Shown piece by piece: positions 1 through 11,500 of a stretch of 22,348 nucleotides of DNA. This stretch comes from a virus, in IMG/VR virus record IMGVR_UViG_3300034108_000114, positions 1 through 22,348 of that record; one strand, given 5' to 3'. The number at the start of each line of letters is the position of its first letter. The first letter of the stretch is position 1. The notes beneath the pieces are model-generated. The model saw only the letters and a program-made list of their open reading frames with translations. It ran no database searches and was not told the origin of the DNA. A program made the translations under genes and the position numbers.

Positions 1-3000
1 GAGACTAAGTCCCCTAGCTGAATTGTTGGGTTCGCAAAAATGCTTACGCCAATAGATTTTCTTGGTTTCATAATTTTAGAAATTAACCATTCCATAAGAT
101 TAGTTGCATCGTCATTACTTTGAATGTAACTAGAGTCTATAGAAAATTCATTTTTACCATAGGTAATTCTGCTATTCTTAATATCATCAAACAATTCTTT
201 TTGTTTGTTTGGTGACAAAATGGTATTGTCTTCTCTTATTATGGGATCTGAAAAGTCTGATCTTTTCTTAAAATACTCATCTACGGTTAACTCGTGTTTA
301 GAGTCTTGGGTAAAAGTAATGCCCTGAATTCTTAGATAGTTTCCCACAGTCTCATCCATAAACAAGAAGGTGTCTGTAGCATTAAAGATTAAGAACTCTG
401 CCCCGTATGCCCCAGCAAAAAATCCAGAAACAGTATATCCTCGAACATTGTTTACATTTGGAGATATCATTGCATACAATGCTGGGTAGGCTTTGTCATA
501 TTTAATGTTAAAATATGCTGCTTCCCTCATGATAGTTCCAAACTCTTCATAAAATATTTTATACTTTGGTCCTTCGGAAGCACTGATACCAGAAAGATAT
601 GTTGGCTGAACAATTCCATTAATAGCATACTTCCTAAAAGACTCGCTTGCATTTATATTTGTTTTATTAGTAAACACTGAGTTTGCGACTGGCTCTAGGG
701 CAAAGTTTGAGTTTTTAGAATAATTGTTTGATAAGGCGTAAACATTTTCAAACATACAGGAAGAGCTGCCTCTAACAAATAACCCTATATTGTTTGCATT
801 AATTAATGGCGATATTGGGCTTAGATCATCTACAGTCGCAATCTGAGAATCATTTAGGTATAAATAAAACCTTCTAACTCCAGAGGCAAAGTCTTCATAT
901 TCCAGGGCTAAGTCGTATACGGTGGTTATGTCTTCTGCGACTACCCTTGCCTGTCCTGCAAAATTTCCGTTGTCTACAACAATTGTCGATAGCCCACTCC
1001 AAAGTTTTACTGGGATAGCTTCTTCGTCTTTAGTTAGAACCCATTTTGAAGGTAGTGCTATATTATAGTTTGCTGGATTTACTCCAGAAACAACAGCAAA
1101 GTCTCCAGTAGACAAACCATGATTTTCAGCAGTGGTGTAGGTTATAAGCAGGGAGTCTTTGGTAATTTCAGAAATTGCAACACCGCTCCCCTCTGAAAGA
1201 TATTCAATAACGCTTCCTCCAGAAACATATGCTGGCAATGTATTGTTTGTTAAAATAGGAACTGTAAAAGTTTTTGGTCCAGTTACTGTAATTGGAATGT
1301 TTGACCCACCAGCATCTGTCACAGTGTAGTATCCATTCTCTTCTGGCTTAGGCTGACTAGTAACAGGATTTAGCTGGTTGGTTAAAAGCACCCTGTCCCC
1401 CGCTTTAACCCCGTCAATCAACAAGCCTAAAGAAAAGTTTGCCGCAGAAGATAGCTGATTCAAAGAATAGGACCCTACCAGATTGCTAGTTACTCTATGG
1501 TCATAGCTTTGGTTTTCCACTAACTTATAAAAGAATACATTAGAAACTCCGTCTGCAGTTGTATATTTGTCTACATTGCTTTCTGAAAGAGCTGCTATTT
1601 CAAAGTAGTATCCGCTATTTGTTTCTGGATTAAGAAGAGCAACAATCCCACCCCCACCGCCAGAAACTGTAGGGCTACTGTCAGAGCTTTTTTGGGTCAC
1701 ATTGTAATAAGTTGTTGCTCCTGCTGCGGTTTGAACAGATTTATCATTATTTTCAATTTTTCCAATAACTCTCATCCTAGTTCCAAAATGTTTAAAAGAA
1801 CCATCTAGCGGTTTACTAACATAAGAGATAAAATCTATTGGGGATTCTTGAGCCGAAAAAGCTGGGCCATTAAATGAAAGAGCCGAAGACTGAACTGTTT
1901 CTGAAGAAGATGACAGCTTATTTTTTCTAGAGCCTTCTTCGTTATAAGAAAATCCCAAAAAGTTTTTTATTAGGCCAGACCTGGAGCTTCTTGTGGCTAG
2001 TGGCTTGTTAACTCCAGCCTTGCCAACACCAGTCAAGCCTCCAAAAGAAGAGTTCCCAAATAGGTATTTTGATTTCATAGAGCAGCCGTAGACGTTGTTG
2101 TTGTCTGACCAGTGTGGGTTTAGGCCTGCCTTGTGCTCTGTAATTTCCGTGCCAAACTGTCCTCTTCCGTGCTTTGCAACTTCTCCATTAGACATTCTAG
2201 TTATATCATTAAAAGTTTCATAGTTAGGCTCTGCATAAATTCTTACACGTCCAGTTGGGTAAATCTTTCCGTTAAATGAAAGCTTTGAGAAATAGTCTTC
2301 ATATTCTTTTGGAGAGCTAATCCAAACATTACCGCCAGTAAATCCAGAGTTAAGAACGGAAGATGGCAATACCGAAACATTAAACTCTACCGCATCATAC
2401 TCAATAATTTCTCCGCTAGAATAAAAATATCCCGAGTATCGACCTATATATAAAATACCGTCGCCAAAGTCAATGATATTATTTACCAGTTCGTGGTTTT
2501 CAACTCTTGGAACTAATGAACTTAGGTCTGAGTTTAGGGGGATGGCTGACAAGGCGTATCGCTCACCAGTAGAGGTTTCTCCATTTCTAGGCTTTATATT
2601 TTCTGTTCCAGCTACCTCCCACAAAAGAGCTGGGCTATATATCCAAGAAACATCTTTATCGGCTTGGTATGCCTGCTTAATGGATCCCATTTCTCTCTTA
2701 ATGTATCTAGCCACATAGCTTATCTTTCCATCATTGTAAACATCGTTATCCACAGAGCTAATGTCTATGATGTTTTCAAGAACTCTTTTTTCAAAAATTT
2801 GGTTCGGATCTCGAATTTCTACAGCTAAATCATTGGTTGCCCCAACAAGAGTTATATCCAAATCTCTTTCGTTATTAGAGGGTAAAATATAGTTTTTACT
2901 CATCATTATGAAGTTATTGTACTCATCAAAGTACATTGCTGTTTGGGTAGCCCTAGCAAGGTCTTGCAAAACCTCTGCAATGTTTACCCCTGGAGCAACA

Positions 3001-4739
3001 AAAAAGTATGGAATTATGGGATCGGTTTCTCCAAGAACTCTTTTAAAAGAATAGTTGCTAAAGCCTATGCTATCAAAAAGCAATGCTAGAATATAAGACA
3101 AAGATGCATTTGGTATTAAAAGTTCTGGGGCTAACTGTGATTCAAAATGAAAGAACAGGTCTCTAAGTGGGATATCTAGCTGTCTTGTCTTTAAGTTTGA
3201 CTGTGGAAAAGACTCTGAGTATAATGTTTTTAATGGGACATAGAAACTCTTTTTTATCTTGTTACCGCTGTCGTTCAAAACCTCTACGTCAGGAATGACC
3301 TCATAAAGCTTTATCTGAATATTCTTGTTAATATATTTTGAGACAAGGCTTCCAGTCCCAGATTCTGGGTCCCAGACATTGCTTGAGTCGAACGCCTGAT
3401 CATAGTCAAACAGCGTTAGCTGCCCCGTAGAGGCCAGCAATTGACCAACTGGTAGTCCACTTACCCCTAAGTCTGAAGAGCTCTTGTTGATAGAATAAGA
3501 AACAGTTTTTCCAGTTATGTCTACCGTCAATCTTGGGGAAAGCTCAATCAAATCAAAAGTAGATCCAATTTTATTCATTGTGTCTACAACAATCCTAATT
3601 CCAGAAATAAAAACAAACTCTTCGTAGTCTGTTGCACCAAGCTGCCCAGCCGTGTATCTTTTTGGATTAGTTGTGTCTGTTACAAAGTTTGTAAGCTGGT
3701 CTACATTTTCGTCTACCACATACCACCCATACTTTGGGGCAAACTGCCGATACTCTCCATTAAACCATACATAGTATGTTCCAAGACTGTCTTCGTTTTC
3801 TCTAACCAGATAGGCCTGCCCATCCTCATTGCTTAGGGGAATAACTGTTATAGACGCTACGACTCCATTATTAAAAAAGTTAGCCCTAAAGGTTTCTGGA
3901 ACAATAAGCCCATATCCAATTTCTACATAACCATTAGAAGAAAAAATGGGTTCTCCGTTATTTCTAACTGAAGCTTTGTCAAAAGAAATAGCATCTATCC
4001 AGTCATTGTTTTTTAAATACTGAAGCTTCCATTTTACGGGAGTTGTCTTGTTTTGTTCCCCAAAAAATGGATCTGCAAAAGTTCCAGATGGGCCAGAGAA
4101 AGGTCCTAGATTTATATCTCCTACATTTGTTTGTGTTTTAATAACGATTCTGTTAACAGGAATTTCTTCTTTATACACAACGTAAGGAACGGCATCTTCG
4201 ATATGAAACTGTTCGTTTAAAGTGTTGTTTGCAATTCCATATTCTTTTCCACCCTCTGTTCTGTAAGATGTCCAATATTTAAATTTATCGTTTTTATCTG
4301 GCATGTAGTATCTAGGACGATTAAACATGTCTGTTCCACTATGATGAAGATACTTACCAGTAATACCATATCTAAGCTTGTTGATTCCAGACCTTGGTCT
4401 AAATTTTGCAAAACAGTCTTCTAAAGAAAATAGCAGTTTTTCTTTTTCTTTAACCTCTGTAAAAAGTGCTGGGGTAACTGCATCACTTTCTAAGCCTCCG
4501 TCAATTATTACGTCCGCCTGTGTTGCATTAGTATAAAAATTTCCAATGTCTCTTGGGTCGTAGAAGTTTGGAAGAGCCCCGTACTTTTCTCCGATGCCAA
4601 GCAATGGTCTGTGTCGATAGTTTCCTATGTCTGCAATGTTTTCAAAAAAGTTCATGTTCCATTCTGCAATTACAGCAGTTTGAGACTTTACTGTAGAAGA
4701 TGTTTGTAAGTGCTTCTCTAGATCTTTATCCCGAAACAT
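1..4739 (-). CDS. Large tail tip / minor tail protein (hub-like), 3' end beyond window
   Basis: I checked every codon of this frame from the ATG at 4739 to position 3: all 1579 are open, and the last visible residues are IQLGDLV, so the gene continues past the window. It probably forms part of the tail tip that contacts the host. Around residues 520-610 there is a hub-like stretch (LLFDSIGF, then TQTAMYFDEYNNF), typical of baseplate/tail-hub proteins. Near residues 860-890 comes HGRGQFGTEI...AGLNPHWSDN, a style I know from minor tail proteins of actinobacterial phages. A glycine run (SGGGGG, about residue 1024) acts as a linker, followed by GDRVLLTNQ...ENGYYTVTDAG, the common 'NGxYxV' tail-fibre motif. 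A LamG/concanavalin-like beta-sandwich lies near residues 1275-1340 (FYLYLNDSQIATV). The ATG directly abuts the previous gene's TAA (TAAATG), implying translational coupling. The general role is secure; the exact tip function is inferred. Confidence 0.85.
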   Translation of the reverse strand, partial: MFRDKDLEKHLQTSSTVKSQTAVIAEWNMNFFENIADIGNYRHRPLLGIGEKYGALPNFYDPRDIGNFYTNATQADVIIDGGLESDAVTPALFTEVKEKEKLLFSLEDCFAKFRPRSGINKLRYGITGKYLHHSGTDMFNRPRYYMPDKNDKFKYWTSYRTEGGKEYGIANNTLNEQFHIEDAVPYVVYKEEIPVNRIVIKTQTNVGDINLGPFSGPSGTFADPFFGEQNKTTPVKWKLQYLKNNDWIDAISFDKASVRNNGEPIFSSNGYVEIGYGLIVPETFRANFFNNGVVASITVIPLSNEDGQAYLVRENEDSLGTYYVWFNGEYRQFAPKYGWYVVDENVDQLTNFVTDTTNPKRYTAGQLGATDYEEFVFISGIRIVVDTMNKIGSTFDLIELSPRLTVDITGKTVSYSINKSSSDLGVSGLPVGQLLASTGQLTLFDYDQAFDSSNVWDPESGTGSLVSKYINKNIQIKLYEVIPDVEVLNDSGNKIKKSFYVPLKTLYSESFPQSNLKTRQLDIPLRDLFFHFESQLAPELLIPNASLSYILALLFDSIGFSNYSFKRVLGETDPIIPYFFVAPGVNIAEVLQDLARATQTAMYFDEYNNFIMMSKNYILPSNNERDLDITLVGATNDLAVEIRDPNQIFEKRVLENIIDISSVDNDVYNDGKISYVARYIKREMGSIKQAYQADKDVSWIYSPALLWEVAGTENIKPRNGETSTGERYALSAIPLNSDLSSLVPRVENHELVNNIIDFGDGILYIGRYSGYFYSSGEIIEYDAVEFNVSVLPSSVLNSGFTGGNVWISSPKEYEDYFSKLSFNGKIYPTGRVRIYAEPNYETFNDITRMSNGEVAKHGRGQFGTEITEHKAGLNPHWSDNNNVYGCSMKSKYLFGNSSFGGLTGVGKAGVNKPLATRSSRSGLIKNFLGFSYNEEGSRKNKLSSSSETVQSSALSFNGPAFSAQESPIDFISYVSKPLDGSFKHFGTRMRVIGKIENNDKSVQTAAGATTYYNVTQKSSDSSPTVSGGGGGIVALLNPETNSGYYFEIAALSESNVDKYTTADGVSNVFFYKLVENQSYDHRVTSNLVGSYSLNQLSSAANFSLGLLIDGVKAGDRVLLTNQLNPVTSQPKPEENGYYTVTDAGGSNIPITVTGPKTFTVPILTNNTLPAYVSGGSVIEYLSEGSGVAISEITKDSLLITYTTAENHGLSTGDFAVVSGVNPANYNIALPSKWVLTKDEEAIPVKLWSGLSTIVVDNGNFAGQARVVAEDITTVYDLALEYEDFASGVRRFYLYLNDSQIATVDDLSPISPLINANNIGLFVRGSSSCMFENVYALSNNYSKNSNFALEPVANSVFTNKTNINASESFRKYAINGIVQPTYLSGISASEGPKYKIFYEEFGTIMREAAYFNIKYDKAYPALYAMISPNVNNVRGYTVSGFFAGAYGAEFLIFNATDTFLFMDETVGNYLRIQGITFTQDSKHELTVDEYFKKRSDFSDPIIREDNTILSPNKQKELFDDIKNSRITYGKNEFSIDSSYIQSNDDATNLMEWLISKIMKPRKSIGVSIFANPTIQLGDLV

Positions 4740-5525
4740 TTAAACCTCTTCTAGGCTTACGGAAATATTCCAAAGGTCATGGCTTAAGCCTCCACGTTTT
4801 TCAACGGAATAGCTAAAATTAGAAATAAACATTTCTATAACTTCGTTATACTGTCCAAGCCTGTCGTATTTGTTTTCGTCTTCTTCTGAAAAGTTAGTAT
4901 ACTTATCGTAGGATAGGTATACCCAAAAAGAGTCTTGATGTGTGCTATACCATTCTAGCAATTCTACTCCACCAGCTCCGCCATCTGATGTAAACTGATC
5001 TGAAAGAGTAGTTGTGTTTGGCAACTGAGTAAAAGTAGTATCTGCTGGATTTATTTGTCCATTACTTAGCCTAGACTCTGGACTCCTTTTTCCATACTGA
5101 TAGCTGTCTCCAGACTTTGTGGCCTTGTTATAGACTGCTTCTGGAGTTCCATCATTATTAAAATCTGGAATAGCACTGGCATTAAAGTTTGGTTTGGTTT
5201 TAAATGATCTAGATGGAAGCATGTCCCAAGATGTAGACAGGGTTAGCTTATCTGCAATATGATAAGAACGCATTCTTCCGTTAATCATTCTTTCTCTTTT
5301 TTCAATTCTTAAAGTATCGAATTGTAGCGGAGAGCGATTGTCATCTGACAAAACCATAAATTCGTTTAGCAAGTCTTGGTTTTCTGATTCTGCTGGTGTT
5401 TGCCCTACCTCAAAACCGTTTGGAAGATATAGTCCTCCAGAGGTAGTCCCTGGATTGTTTGCCCAAAGCATAGCTTGAGGACGTTGATACTTTTTTCTTC
5501 CATTCATATAGGAAATTGAGGCCAT
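4740..5525 (-). CDS. Distal-tail-like / minor tail protein, 261 aa
   Basis: It lies directly after the tape measure and before the large tip protein, the place of the distal tail (Dit) protein in siphoviruses, which caps the tail tube and anchors the tip. No catalytic motif or signal peptide is visible. The N-terminus (MNGRKKYQRPQAMLWANN) is basic. The middle is rich in S, T, N and D and probably looped. The C-terminus (IEMFISNFSYSVEKRG, then DLWNISVSLEEV) reads as a beta-rich ending often seen in actinophage minor tail proteins. The start codon overlaps the tape measure stop by one base (TAATG), with no good Shine-Dalgarno, so it is probably translated by coupling. The Dit assignment rests mainly on gene order; 'minor tail protein' is the safer label. 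Confidence 0.75.
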   Translation of the reverse strand: MASISYMNGRKKYQRPQAMLWANNPGTTSGGLYLPNGFEVGQTPAESENQDLLNEFMVLSDDNRSPLQFDTLRIEKRERMINGRMRSYHIADKLTLSTSWDMLPSRSFKTKPNFNASAIPDFNNDGTPEAVYNKATKSGDSYQYGKRSPESRLSNGQINPADTTFTQLPNTTTLSDQFTSDGGAGGVELLEWYSTHQDSFWVYLSYDKYTNFSEEDENKYDRLGQYNEVIEMFISNFSYSVEKRGGLSHDLWNISVSLEEV

Positions 5526-8500
5526 TAGAATCTACCGTTTCTTACTCTTTGTGACTCAACTCTTTGAAGCTGGGCCATTACTGTTTGTGCAATTGTGTTT
5601 GGATCTGACTGAGACGCAACATTTACACTCAAGTTATAATTATACACTGAACTGTTATTATTTGCTGGAACTTGCTTGTCTGGTAACCTTACTGGTCCCT
5701 TGGAAATTCCTGGGTCAAACGGTATTCTAAATAATGGCTTATTGAATTCTGGTTTATTATAGGTACCAGTTGATTCGTCAAAATAACGACTTCCCCCCAG
5801 ATACATCATTCCCTGACTATTGCTAAAGGATCCAGAGTTAATCTTATTAAATAAATCTGTTCCGTACTTATTAACCATCGGCCTTCTTACTACAAACTCT
5901 CCAGGAGTTAGCATTGCTGGCACAGTATCCGAACCTAATGGAGAACCTCCATCTGACATATAGGACATAACCTTTCCGCCAGAGGACATTGCAATAAAGT
6001 TAGTGCCAAGTAGGCTTCCTCCACCTGGTACGACTACTGGTTTGCCACCATTTGGTGCTGGTGGTCCTGGTGGTTTTAATGGAGTTGGTCCTGCTGGGCC
6101 TGTAGGACCTGTTGGGGTGACGTCTCCCTCATTAACTGTCTTTACTGTATAAACACTTTCTTTTGGTTTCTCAATTTCGTTCCAGAGATCTTGAATTTTT
6201 TGAACTTCTTTTAGGGCCTCTGTCATTGCATCTTTATAAGTAGCACTATTTACTCTGGCCAGATCAATCTTGTTCTTGATAGCTTCCCATTCAGCTTTTG
6301 TGTTTCCAAGAACTTCCAGCTCTTTAATTCTCTTGTCTAGCTCAACTTGTCCTAGCCTAATTCTTTCTTGAGCTGGCTCTAAAGTCTTCTCTTCAATATC
6401 AAGAATGCTCTTTGTAAGCTCTTCAATTTTTCCTTCTATCTCAACTCTAGATAGTCCGTTTGCCCCCCTTACCTGACCTAGTGCCGACTCTCTTCCAGCA
6501 TTTAGTGCATCAGTTTGGCTTGAGAAATATCCAGAGGCAGATGTTGCTCTAAGGTCTTGAGCTGCTCTTGCAGTTGCGGCTAGGTCACCACGGGAGATAG
6601 CTTCTGCAACAGATAGCTTGCCCTTTTCTTGGTCTAGAACCTTCTGGTTAGCTGCCCTAACTTTTTCTAGTGCTTCTAGCTTTTCGTCGTAAGTTTTATT
6701 AATTGCTTTTTCTTGATCTTCTACACCACGAAGAGATGCTTCGTAATCATCAACCTCATATCTAATCTTAGCAATTTCATTTTCGGCTGCAGTTATTGCC
6801 TCCTGATCGTCTTTAAACTTAAGATCAAACTCTAGGGTTAGCTTCTTCTCTTCAGCGTCAAAGGCTTCCATAGCCTTGTTAAAGCCCTCTTCAAATACTT
6901 CTTGCAAACCTTCTGGAGTTAGTCTTGCAAGCCTCTTCTGCTCCTCTAAGACCCTCTTTCTTGCCTCTAGCATTTCTTGCACGTCAGCAGTTGTTACGTT
7001 GCCGCTAACAAGTGCAGCAGCAAGTTCGGCATCCTGTATTGCTTCGTAAGCTTCTGCAACTGAGTAGCCAGCAGCCCTAAGTTCATTAAAAGCCCCCACT
7101 TGGTTTTTTGCTTCTTGTGCAGCCCTTTGCTGATCATTAACATATTCACCAATAGCAATTGAGGATAGAGCTTCTCCGATGTTCATGAGCTTGTTCTTAA
7201 AGCCGATAATGGCTCCAGTCTCTTTATCAAAATTAAATAGAAGATTCTTCTTTTTCTCAAACTCTTCTGGGTCCATTCCAGCTATAGCACTTATAAGGCT
7301 TTCTCCAGCCCCGAGCCTTCTCATGCTTTGCTCTAGACCGTTAAATCCACTGATACCCTTGTTGCCACCAAACAGTTTGTCTAAGGCTGCTGAAGATGCG
7401 TCAAAGCCCTTTGTAACTCCGATTTGACTCTTACGAACATCTCTTAGCTTCTTTAGCATATCGTCTAGAGGAGAGGCTGCTGGACCACCACCACCACTAC
7501 CAGCGTCTTCTTCTGGTGCAGGGGCTCCTTCGCCAGAAAGAACCACTCCAGATGTAGTGACTTTTTGTGCCATAGAGTCGGCGTATGTTTCTTGCCACCA
7601 GGCATAGGAGTGCTCTCCTGGGAACGCTCCGTGCTTTGCTCCTTCATCACCTAGCCAGTTTTTAAAATCAGAAGATGCTATAAAGGTTGCTTCTGGAATT
7701 TGCATAATCATTCTAGAAACTAAAACGTAAGTTTCCTTTTGTGCATTTGATTGCAGGGTTGCAAAATATTCTTCGTTAAATGCATCTGCATATTTACCAT
7801 CAACAGTGAACTCTGGAACGACTTCGTAAACCTGTTCTACCGTCTCTACTTTTCTTTCATTTAAACCGCCCATCACTGCAGTTATTGCCTCAGAGTTTGC
7901 GGTATCATCTACAATAGCAGTAAATACAGTTTTAATGCTATTTTCCATTACGCCAGAACCACCGAGTGCAGCTACGTTGGTTGCAAGATCGATTAGTCTT
8001 TGTGCTTCTACAGAGTCTGTTCCCGTGGCCTCCACATCTAATAAGAACTTTGCAGATAGCTCATCATCTTTAATCATATTGGCAACCATCATGGCTTCAG
8101 TTGCCATAGGTCCACCAAGGTTAGAAATAATGTTAACAACCTTATCTACATCACCGACGGTTAGAAGTCTACTCAAGGCATCTAGGGGCAAGTCTGATAA
8201 AATTTGAGTTCTTATCATAGCTTCTTGACCCTTGTCAAGGTTTGCAGTTGCTATCTGATTATCAATTACTGGCATGTAGGTTGCAGCGTTTACATCATCT
8301 TTGTATTTAATGTTTGCTGCATTTTTCAATCCAGTTATAACGGCTTCCTGGCCACCCGCATCCATTTCGTTTACGGTACTTATAATGTCTTCGTTTAGGC
8401 TTGCCGCAGTCTGAGTGAGACCAAGTCTTTTTTCGTCATATTCTAACTGAAGTCTTTTGTACTCAGCTATATCCCCTTCGGCTGCTGCCTCATCCATTTT

Positions 8501-11500
8501 TTTAGCGTAAGTTTCATCTAGGACTGCTTTAATTTCATTTTGTTGTTGCACTGCGACAGTTAGGTCTGCTACAAAAGCTCCTGATGCAGCACCAACCTTT
8601 TTAGCAGCTTCTTCTAACAACGATGTTGCTGTAAAATATCCAGCAACTGCTCCGACAAGTGTTCCAGCAACTAGTCCCACTGCGGTTCCAAGACCTGGGA
8701 TTATGCTTCCAATACCAGCTCCTGCAAGAGCAAATGCTGCAACTGTTCCTCCAGCGGCTATGCCTCGGCCAGCTTCTGTATCAAGTCCCGCACCGAACAT
8801 GTTTCCTACACTAAGAGGGCTGCTTCTTGAATTTGCTAACTGAGCGTTCATGGCTTCTTTCGACTGCTCCATATTGTCTATAGATGTAGCTGCTAATCTT
8901 GTAGCAACAACTAGCTCATTGTTTTTTAAGTCTTCTCCTCCTGGACCAATTAGCTCTGTTATTTCACCTCTGACTTTTATTCCAAAAGATGCATCGTTCA
9001 GCTGAAGACCTATTTCTGACGCAATGCTGCCTGCCTGATCTGCAGATAGTGCCCCAGAAACAACGGACATTGACAGCTGGCTAGAAACTGCCTTTAGTGC
9101 AGATGCCGTGTCTCCACCACTATTAGCAACTTCTGTTTTCAAGTCCTTGAGCAATTCCTGTCCAGCCTCGTCTTGAATGTATGATTCACCAAAGGTAGCT
9201 TTTCCTGGAGCAACTTCCATTAATCTAAATCTGTTCTCTCTTCGTTTTTCAGCTTTTTCTCCAGCAGTTACGTTTCCAGCAAATTCTCCAAGCTTTCTGA
9301 TTGATTCCGTACTAGCACCAATAGACTGTTGCAGCCTTATGGCTTCTTTCTGAGCGTTTTGGTAAGCATCGTTTACTTTTAGAATGGCCATAGTCATTGC
9401 CCCGATCATGGCTACTGCCGCTACAAAAGCACCAGAGAGTGGACCCTGAATAAAAGAAGCTAGGGTGGTCATTGCCATAATAGGTCCAGCAATCTGTTGA
9501 GCGGTTTCTCCAACTACTCCTGGTATCATAGATGCCGCACTAGTAACCATGGATGCTATCATTCCAGTTTGGGCTAATTTTCCACCAAATTTTTGTATTT
9601 GTTCTTTTTCGGTTAGCGGCCTCTCAACGCCATCGACACCCTGTCCACCAGTTCCTGCTGCAGTAGTGTTTGTTGGGGTGGACTGATTTGTTGGGGTGGG
9701 CTGAGCTTTAGGACCAGCGTAATACTTACTATTTGGGTCTGTCTTTGGATCATAAACAACTTTTCCAGTTTTTTGATTAACTACCTCAGCATTTCCAGCT
9801 ATAGCCTGGCCCAGCTTACTCTTGGCCCAACCTCTTGCCATGCTGTCAGAAATGTTATCACCAACACTTGTTCCAATAACCTTTGCCTTCTCTAAAAGAC
9901 CCTCTCCTAATTGCTGAGCACCATCTTTAAATATTTGCCTAAAGCCTTTTTTATTTGGAGAAATTCCATCGCCATCAAACGCATTGGACGGACTTCCAAA
10001 TGGATCTGGACCTACAGGTGGTGCAAGAGGGTCCGAGACTCTAAACGGATCATTGCCTGGATCATATCCCTCGTTATATCCTGGAATATTTCCAGAAATC
10101 ATAGAACTAATTAGTGGGCCATACTTTTCTGCCATAGCAGCTGGAATAACAGCTTCTCCTGGGGAGAGCATGGCAGGGACAACGTCTCCTGCCCCCTTTG
10201 GCCCTGGGACAGAGACAACGCCCCTGGCATAACCAACTGGCTCCTTAACCTTTGGAGCCTTTGGCTTTGCAATTTTTACGTTAGAATGTAGTGTGTGGAA
10301 TTTTCTCCAGTCAACGGCGAGACCTGCTTCAAGCCTTCTAACCATATCGTCATACATACCAACGTCTGCTGGGTTTGTTAGCTTAAAGGATGCGATAGTT
10401 TCTTTAAGTCTTGGAAGAACCCTTTGGATCTCGCCAATCATTCTTTGGTGATATTGCTCTGGAGTTAGTCCAGCCATCAATCCTAGGGTAGCCTCTGCAA
10501 AAGCCCTCTTTGCACCGCCCTTAATTCCAAGAAGATTTATAAGTGCTTGGTCTTCCATGGATGGAAGGTTGCTTGAGTATTGCCTTAGCCCAGAGGCCCT
10601 GTCAAATACTCCAGCAGGCCCAACGTCTGCAACAACATCTCCGTAAACATTGGCTGCAGATAAGTCTTTGTCGGCACGTAGTAATGATGCAGCAAGCTGT
10701 CTAAAGTATTGCTCTTCATTGAACACACCCATTGGCTGAGTGTTGACAAATGTTGGATCCAGATCAGACTCTAATGCCAAGAACCTTCTTTGTCTTGTAA
10801 CATCCATTGGGTCTCTCATTACAACTACCCGTTGTTCTGGTGCCTTTAGTCCGTGAGCCTGTCTAGCAATTGCTGTGGCTCTCATTTCTGCCATGGCTGC
10901 AGTTTCGTCCATTACTGGCTTTACGAATACTTGCTTTGCTCCCTTTTGATATACCCCGCCGAGACCAAAGATTGGGAAGCTGTGCCCAGAAGTTGGAGAG
11001 ATCTGGTGACCATATTCTGTTGGAGGGGTATTTGCATAACTACTCTTTTTAAAGAGTTCGTATATTTCATCTCCTGCTGTGCGACCCTTAGAAACAGATT
11101 TTGCTGACTTTGGCATTCCAAGGAATACGCCCTTCATAAATCCTGGGATATTTCCAGCAATCATGTCTTGAATAAATGGTGCGTATTTTTCTGCTACCTT
11201 GGCTGGAATAACCGCTTCGCCAGGAGATAGCATTGCTGGAACAACGTCGCCAGCACCCTTCGGGCCAGGCACCGAAAGAGTTCCTCTTGCAAATCCAGTT
11301 GGTGCACCTTGAGCAGCGGAAGCTCTTCTAGGCCCCATAACTTGTGTTCCTGCAGAATTTATTGCAGTTGCAGCTATCTTAAACTGGTTAGCAGTTTCTG
11401 AAACCTCTAAGCCAAGGTTATTTGCTGCAGTCTTTAACTCTTCTACATTTTTTGTTGCAGCTTCGGTAGCTGTGGAAAGATTTGTGTTTTCGAGTGATTG

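Noticed and set aside
4217-4411. 64-codon minus-strand open frame
   Set aside because: It overlaps the large tail tip gene in another frame; the tip gene is open for 1579 codons here.
5633-5650. TATAAT-like sequence on the minus strand inside the tape measure 3' end
   Set aside because: It encodes the YNYN stretch, lacks the TGn spacing and has no gene start at a sensible distance.
6053-6122. Collagen-like GPTGPAGPT stretch as a true collagen domain
   Set aside because: Only a few Gly-X-Y units are present, so it is more likely a stiff proline-rich linker.
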